Made by a program: the position numbers and the translations under genes
Notes under the pieces: model-generated
Seen by the model: the letters and a program-made list of their open reading frames with translations, nothing else
The model's database searches: none
What the model was told of the DNA's origin: nothing
DNA from: Verrucomicrobiales bacterium
GTDB lineage: Bacteria; Verrucomicrobiota; Verrucomicrobiia; Limisphaerales; J093
Reading direction: 5' to 3'
Length of the DNA: 64,000 nt
Assembly: GCA_024233215.1 (NCBI GenBank)
Contig: JACKPW010000004.1
Coordinates: 248,001 to 312,000 of the forward strand
Shown: in pieces, positions 60,058 to 64,000 of the stretch
How positions within the stretch are numbered: position 1 is the stretch's first letter
How the letters are laid out: each line of letters opens with the position of its first letter

Positions 60058-62310
60058 ATGTCACGCCTGAACCCATCCCGGAGCGCTTTGGCCCCGCTGG
60101 CAACCGGTCTGCTGCTGTCTGTCACCGCAGCAGGAGACCTGCCCGTGCCACCTGACGACGGTGTCCCTTCACCCGCCGCCGCCTGGGATCTGCAAGCCCG
60201 GGTGCCCGCTTCTCCGGCCTGGAATCGATGGGTTGAGACCACCCACGTCGCTCCACCGGCATTCGATCTCCTCCAACTCCGGGATCCGGTCGACACCAGC
60301 CAGGAAACCCTGCGAGCAGACCTGGCACGCTGGATCTACGGTTCCGCGCCGGCTGGCCCCGGAACACCGCCGACTCCGGCAGGCAGACCGGGCGATGACA
60401 ACAGCCGCCGACACCTGGTCCTGCAGATGCCCGAGGGAGTCGTGCCCAGCAATCCCATCGAACTCGAGTTTGACCGAGCGGTCACAGCTCCCTTCCGCCC
60501 CCGGCGAATCCCTCCCGGGTCCCCGGGCATTCTGCTGCTGTGCGGCCCGACCGACCTCTCTCTTCGGGAAGCAGCGCAAAGGGGCTGGTTCGCCGGGAGA
60601 ATGCGGTTCACCACAACGGCGGTTTCCGAGGATACGGAGGCAGAACGACCGCTGCCGCTTCATCCGGCCATTGCGACCGAGGCCTGGCGGGTCCGAACCG
60701 TGATCGACTTCCTCTTGAACCATGAGCCGGGAACACCGGTACGGGTGGTGCTCGCCGGACAGGGCTTCGGCGGAAAGGTGGCCTTGTGGGCGGCGGCGCA
60801 GGACCGGCGGGTGGCGGCCGTGCTCGCGGTGGATTCCGGGCCGGGTGGCGCCTGCCCGTTTCGCTTCTGGACGGAGGCCGAATTCGGGCCGGGCGTGGAA
60901 ATCACCACCCGGGCTCATCCCGACTGGTTCACACCGCCACTGCGATTCTTCGCCGGACGCGAGGATCGACTGCCGGTGGACGCGGCGTCGCTCCTGGCCT
61001 GCCTGGCGCCCCGCCCGGTTTTGGTGGCTACAGCGCTGAACAATCCGGAGGAAAGCGCCTGGGCGGTCGAGCAGGCATGGCGCGCCGCGCAACCCCGCTT
61101 TGTCCGGGAAGGCGTGTCCGACGCGCTGGGGTTGGACATCCGAGCGGGCCGGGGTGGAACCACGACGTTGGACTGGAGCCGCTGGCTCGATTGGACCGAA
61201 TCCCGGCTGGTCCCGGACGTCCCGGACACCGGGAAGATCTCCGGCCCGCTCTTCCCGACCCGGGAAGAGTGGCTGGCCGCCGGCGGAAAACCACTCCATC
61301 CGGAGGACTTCCCACCGCGCGGGCCCGCCGACCTGTTGGTGGCAGACCACGGCGGGATGATCGCCACACCCGGGGCCTGGCGGTCCCAGGCAAATGCATT
61401 GCGGGTGGTGGTTGGGAAAGTCCTGGGGCCGGCCCGGGAAACCCGGGAACCGGAAGAGTCCCCGCCCCCTGCCACCCCGGCCGTCCACCCTGCGGGACCA
61501 CCCGCGCCCTGGCTCGTGAAGGAACCGCTGATCATCCGGCCGGATCTGGTCGGCAGCGTCATCCATCGCACGCATATCGTTGGCACAACCCGCCGCCTGC
61601 CGGCGCTCGTCTGGCTGCATCCGTGGTCCGTCCCGACCGGTTACGAAGCGGCGGCGTTTCGCCGGGAGCAACCGTCTCGGGCCCTCACCCGCAGTGGCTC
61701 GGTGGTGTTGACCTTTGATCTGATCGGCTGCGGCACCCGCGTTCGCGAAGGGTGCGACTTCACGCAACGGCATCCCGGGGCTTCGCTGTTGTCCCACATG
61801 GTGCAGGACACTCGGGATGCGGTCTCGGCGCTCGCCCGACACCCGCATGTCGATCCGGCACAGATCTTCCTGTTGGGTGGCGGTCTGGGTGGGGTGGTGG
61901 CCCTGCATGCCGCCGCCCTGGACGACCGCGTGGCCGGGGTGCTGGACGTGGCCGGCTTTCCACCAATGCGCGGGGAAACCGCTGGCATCCCCGATCCACG
62001 GCTGGCCGGCCTGGCGGATCAGCCACCGTTGCTGCCCCAACTCGCGGACTTCGATGGAAGGGAGACCCAACTACCCTACGACTTCACCGATCTGCTGGCC
62101 CTCATCGCCCCCCGGCCGACCTTGGTGGTGGTGCCCAGGGTGAACCGGTTCGCGACCGTGGACGAAGTCACCGCGGCGGTGGAGGCTGCGCGCCCGGTGT
62201 ATGCCTTGATGGGAAATGCCGACGCCCTGGTGCTGCAGGTGAATGACGACTACAACCACTTCACCCCCGACCAGATCTGGTGCCTCTGCAACGATGAGGC
62301 GCAACGCTGA
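60058..62310 (+). CDS. Tandem alpha/beta-hydrolase-fold protein lacking both nucleophile serines
   Basis: 750 residues with a signal peptide (LAPLATGLLLSVTAAG). It has two hydrolase-fold halves. The first (to ~residue 400) resembles CE15/acetyl-xylan-esterase-like proteins, but the nucleophile elbow reads GQGFGG (residues 234-239) where G-x-S-x-G is expected, so position 236 is Gly not Ser. The second half (from ~490) has LLGGGLGG with Gly609 in the nucleophile place. Downstream, VNDDYNHFTPDQI retains a His near the expected position, and PRPTLVVVPRVNRF is a typical late strand. Neither elbow can form the usual acyl-enzyme; it is probably a non-catalytic binding protein or uses another mechanism. 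A transcript could begin in the hairpin-repeat region upstream. Confidence 0.78.
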   Translation: MSRLNPSRSALAPLATGLLLSVTAAGDLPVPPDDGVPSPAAAWDLQARVPASPAWNRWVETTHVAPPAFDLLQLRDPVDTSQETLRADLARWIYGSAPAGPGTPPTPAGRPGDDNSRRHLVLQMPEGVVPSNPIELEFDRAVTAPFRPRRIPPGSPGILLLCGPTDLSLREAAQRGWFAGRMRFTTTAVSEDTEAERPLPLHPAIATEAWRVRTVIDFLLNHEPGTPVRVVLAGQGFGGKVALWAAAQDRRVAAVLAVDSGPGGACPFRFWTEAEFGPGVEITTRAHPDWFTPPLRFFAGREDRLPVDAASLLACLAPRPVLVATALNNPEESAWAVEQAWRAAQPRFVREGVSDALGLDIRAGRGGTTTLDWSRWLDWTESRLVPDVPDTGKISGPLFPTREEWLAAGGKPLHPEDFPPRGPADLLVADHGGMIATPGAWRSQANALRVVVGKVLGPARETREPEESPPPATPAVHPAGPPAPWLVKEPLIIRPDLVGSVIHRTHIVGTTRRLPALVWLHPWSVPTGYEAAAFRREQPSRALTRSGSVVLTFDLIGCGTRVREGCDFTQRHPGASLLSHMVQDTRDAVSALARHPHVDPAQIFLLGGGLGGVVALHAAALDDRVAGVLDVAGFPPMRGETAGIPDPRLAGLADQPPLLPQLADFDGRETQLPYDFTDLLALIAPRPTLVVVPRVNRFATVDEVTAAVEAARPVYALMGNADALVLQVNDDYNHFTPDQIWCLCNDEAQR

Positions 62311-62345
62311 GCCCCCCTTCGCCGCCGCAACTCCGGGCCGGCTTG

Positions 62346-62906
62346 CTATTCGGAGGACGGACGGGAACCGGATTCGCCGGTCGGGCCGGACCTGGGCACC
62401 CTGACCTCCTCTGCGTCGACCGCTTCAGGAGTCGATCCCGGATCCGTGGCAACCCCCGTGCCGGCTGCCAGGGACGGCCGGAAGACCTTGCGGACCATTG
62501 CCAGCAGGCCGGTGTCCGTCAGTTCCACCTCCTTCTGGGCCTCGGTCAGAACCCCTTCCCAGGCCGGGGCGAATCCCGGAGCGCGCTGGTGTAACAGGCG
62601 GATGGCGCGGTCGTAGACGTTCAACGTGACCAACTCGGCGCGGCCGGGCTTGGCCTTCAGGGTGGCGGCCGTGATGCGCAGGTTCTCGTTCTCCTTGCGC
62701 AGCCGCTCAACCTCCGCCAGGACCTGCTCGTTCCCCTTGTCATTGATCGTCATCTGCCGGTGCAACTGGTCCTTCAACGCACGGACCTCCTGGCGCAACT
62801 CCCGGCGTCGGAGCAGGCCGTTGAGAAAGAGGTACGCGGCAATCACGAGACCGGCCGCAAGGCCAATCCAAAACGTGTTCAACGGCTGCTTCAGGAATTC
62901 AATCAT
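62346..62906 (-). CDS. Membrane-anchored coiled-coil protein
   Basis: 186 residues, no family recognised. One N-terminal transmembrane segment (NTFWIGLAAGLVIAAYLFLN) is followed by a Lys/Arg/Glu-rich coiled coil (REVRALKDQLHRQMTINDKG...VERLRKENENLRI). A small domain with AELVTLNVYDRAIRLLHQRA precedes a disordered, Pro/Ser-rich C-terminus. The layout (TM plus coiled coil facing the cytoplasm) recalls YhcB/DUF1043-like cell-envelope proteins, but sequence support is weak. It converges on the tandem hydrolase gene, 35 bases between stops. Confidence 0.65.
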   Translation of the reverse strand: MIEFLKQPLNTFWIGLAAGLVIAAYLFLNGLLRRRELRQEVRALKDQLHRQMTINDKGNEQVLAEVERLRKENENLRITAATLKAKPGRAELVTLNVYDRAIRLLHQRAPGFAPAWEGVLTEAQKEVELTDTGLLAMVRKVFRPSLAAGTGVATDPGSTPEAVDAEEVRVPRSGPTGESGSRPSSE

Positions 62907-63321
62907 ACGACCACTCCAACGGACCGGTGGGCTGGCAGCCGCAGCATCACGGCCCGCCTGCGCCCCAACCCGACCGCGAGTCTGCGGGTGTGGGAGTGGG
63001 GTGTCAACGAACGTCAGTAAGCCAGTCCCACCCCCTGCGGACTGGGAACCGCGACTCTGAGCCGCCCGTCGGAAACGTCATCCCATCGACACAAAGGCGG
63101 GGGTTTCAAACATGTCGACGTCAGGAAGATGACGGAGAAGTTAAACCTGTCCTGCCGGGGTCGGAGTCGCTTGCGGTGCTGTCGGGACGGTTCCTAGCCT
63201 GCGTTCGGTGGGAGTTGAAGGCCGGCACCGACATCCACCTGGCTGGTGGGCAACCCGGTGTTTCACCCTCTGAGGAACCTGATCTCCGGCACCACGACGG
63301 ATTAAGCGAAACTGAACACGA
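62907..63321 (+). other. Upstream region of the DNRLRE-type gene
   Basis: 415 bases with no gene. Near its end (63314-63332) is a CACGAATGAACACGAA repeat of the family at 20233; it overlaps the start codon of the next gene. No Shine-Dalgarno sequence is visible before that ATG. Confidence 0.5.
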
Positions 63322-64000
63322 ATGAACACGAAACAATTGACGAAACTCCGCTGCTGCGGGGCGCTATGCCTGATACTCGGGGGATTCTCCGGGAACGGCG
63401 TCGCCGCCACGCCGGTTCGAACCGTGAGCCTGCAACAAGGTGTCAACGGCTACGAGTTGACCTTTGAGAAACGCATCCTCGCCTCGGGCACCGAGGAATA
63501 CGGGTATGATGTCGAGCAGTATTACCTGGATGGCAGCCCGTTTGCGAACGTGCAGGACGACACCCTCGAGATCCTGATGTTCGACGGCTTGATCGGCAAT
63601 GGCGCCGACCAGGTACCGGCGGGGGCGACCATCCTCAAGGCGACCCTGACCTTCTCCACCGGGACGGCCGCGGCCGCGATCTCGAACGGCCCATACGTGA
63701 TCGGGCGCCTGACCGGCGACGCCCGTTGGTCCTTCTACACCGATTGGCCGCTGGACCCGCCGGAGCTGCGCTCGGCCCGGACCATCACTGCCCAACCGTG
63801 GCTGGCGGGCGTGGCTGACGTCCTCCCCCTCGAAGTCCTCGACGTGGATGTCACGGAGTTTGTGCAGGCGTGGTCCGACGGCGAGCCCAATTACGGCGTG
63901 ACCGTGTTCACCAACGACAGCACCGACGGCTGGCAGTTCGCGACCATCGGGAACACGGAGGTCACGAAGCGCCCCAAGCTGGTCGTGGAGTATACCACCG
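63322..64000 (+). CDS. Secreted DNRLRE-domain protein (C-terminus beyond window)
   Basis: Translated by hand from the ATG at 63322 and still open at base 64000 (226 residues). Signal peptide: LTKLRCCGALCLILGGFSGNG. After it, TVSLQQGVNGYELTFEK and the DNRLRE ('disaggregatase-related') block: DTLEILMFDGLIGN, PAGATILKATLTFSTG, LDVDVTEFVQAW, YGVTVFTNDSTDGWQFATIG and RPKLVVEY. DNRLRE domains are beta sandwiches common in extracellular polysaccharide-active proteins; further domains probably follow beyond the window. The ATG-AAC-ACG start is inside a short dispersed repeat, which may have supplied the start codon. Confidence 0.85.
   Translation, partial: MNTKQLTKLRCCGALCLILGGFSGNGVAATPVRTVSLQQGVNGYELTFEKRILASGTEEYGYDVEQYYLDGSPFANVQDDTLEILMFDGLIGNGADQVPAGATILKATLTFSTGTAAAAISNGPYVIGRLTGDARWSFYTDWPLDPPELRSARTITAQPWLAGVADVLPLEVLDVDVTEFVQAWSDGEPNYGVTVFTNDSTDGWQFATIGNTEVTKRPKLVVEYTT

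Overview
The window is GC-rich DNA with genes closely packed on both strands. It most resembles a free-living member of the Verrucomicrobiota, near the Limisphaerales/Pedosphaera group. This is an inference from gene content: Tat-exported Gfo/Idh/MocA oxidoreductases beside sugar-phosphate isomerases, an SGNH acetylesterase, GH16, a DUF4965/GtaA enzyme, a formylglycine-enzyme-fold protein without the catalytic cysteines, and large secreted proteins with a C-terminal 'R/E-S-T-N-L ... F-Y/F-R' module. No rRNA, CRISPR array, prophage or transposase gene was seen. One tRNA, Arg(CCG), is present.

Layout. 1-9.1 kb: exported degradative enzymes (glycerophosphodiesterase, nucleoside hydrolase, SGNH esterase, GH16), a duplicated-domain secreted protein, a LOG-family protein and an RlmI-like rRNA methyltransferase. 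9.3-17.9 kb: a signalling block with a PAS histidine kinase, a FadL-type outer-membrane channel and, divergent from it, a translationally coupled three-gene operon. That operon encodes a PhcB-like methyltransferase, a six-TM hybrid kinase and a receiver protein with a dead kinase domain. It looks like a Phc-type (3-hydroxy-fatty-acid methyl ester) quorum-sensing locus and is the most interesting system here. 18-29 kb: housekeeping genes (TfoX-N, YjbQ, sugar porter, CutC), an ABC binding protein plus ATPase with no permease, and GtaA. 29.4-31.5 kb: a PhoB/PhoR pair behind a triple Pho-box-like repeat. 31.6-46.4 kb: sugar oxidoreductases and isomerases, an LRR protein, GmhA-like SIS protein, three methyltransferases, small membrane proteins including a coupled 22-residue microprotein, and an FGE-fold protein. 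46.5-56.5 kb: a YbjQ/YbjQ/M48 operon, then the bacterial alpha-2-macroglobulin/PBP1C pair. 56.7-64 kb: a beta-propeller protein, NUDIX, a uronate-isomerase-like enzyme, a tandem alpha/beta-hydrolase lacking both nucleophiles, a coiled-coil membrane protein and a truncated DNRLRE-type secreted protein.

The spaces between genes are full of small dispersed repeats. The clearest is a 166-bp MITE-like element in three nearly identical copies, each flanked by a 5-bp target-site duplication; two copies sit exactly on the TGA stop codon of a gene. At least four other short palindromic or inverted-end repeat families are present, and one of them appears to have cut off a LysR gene.
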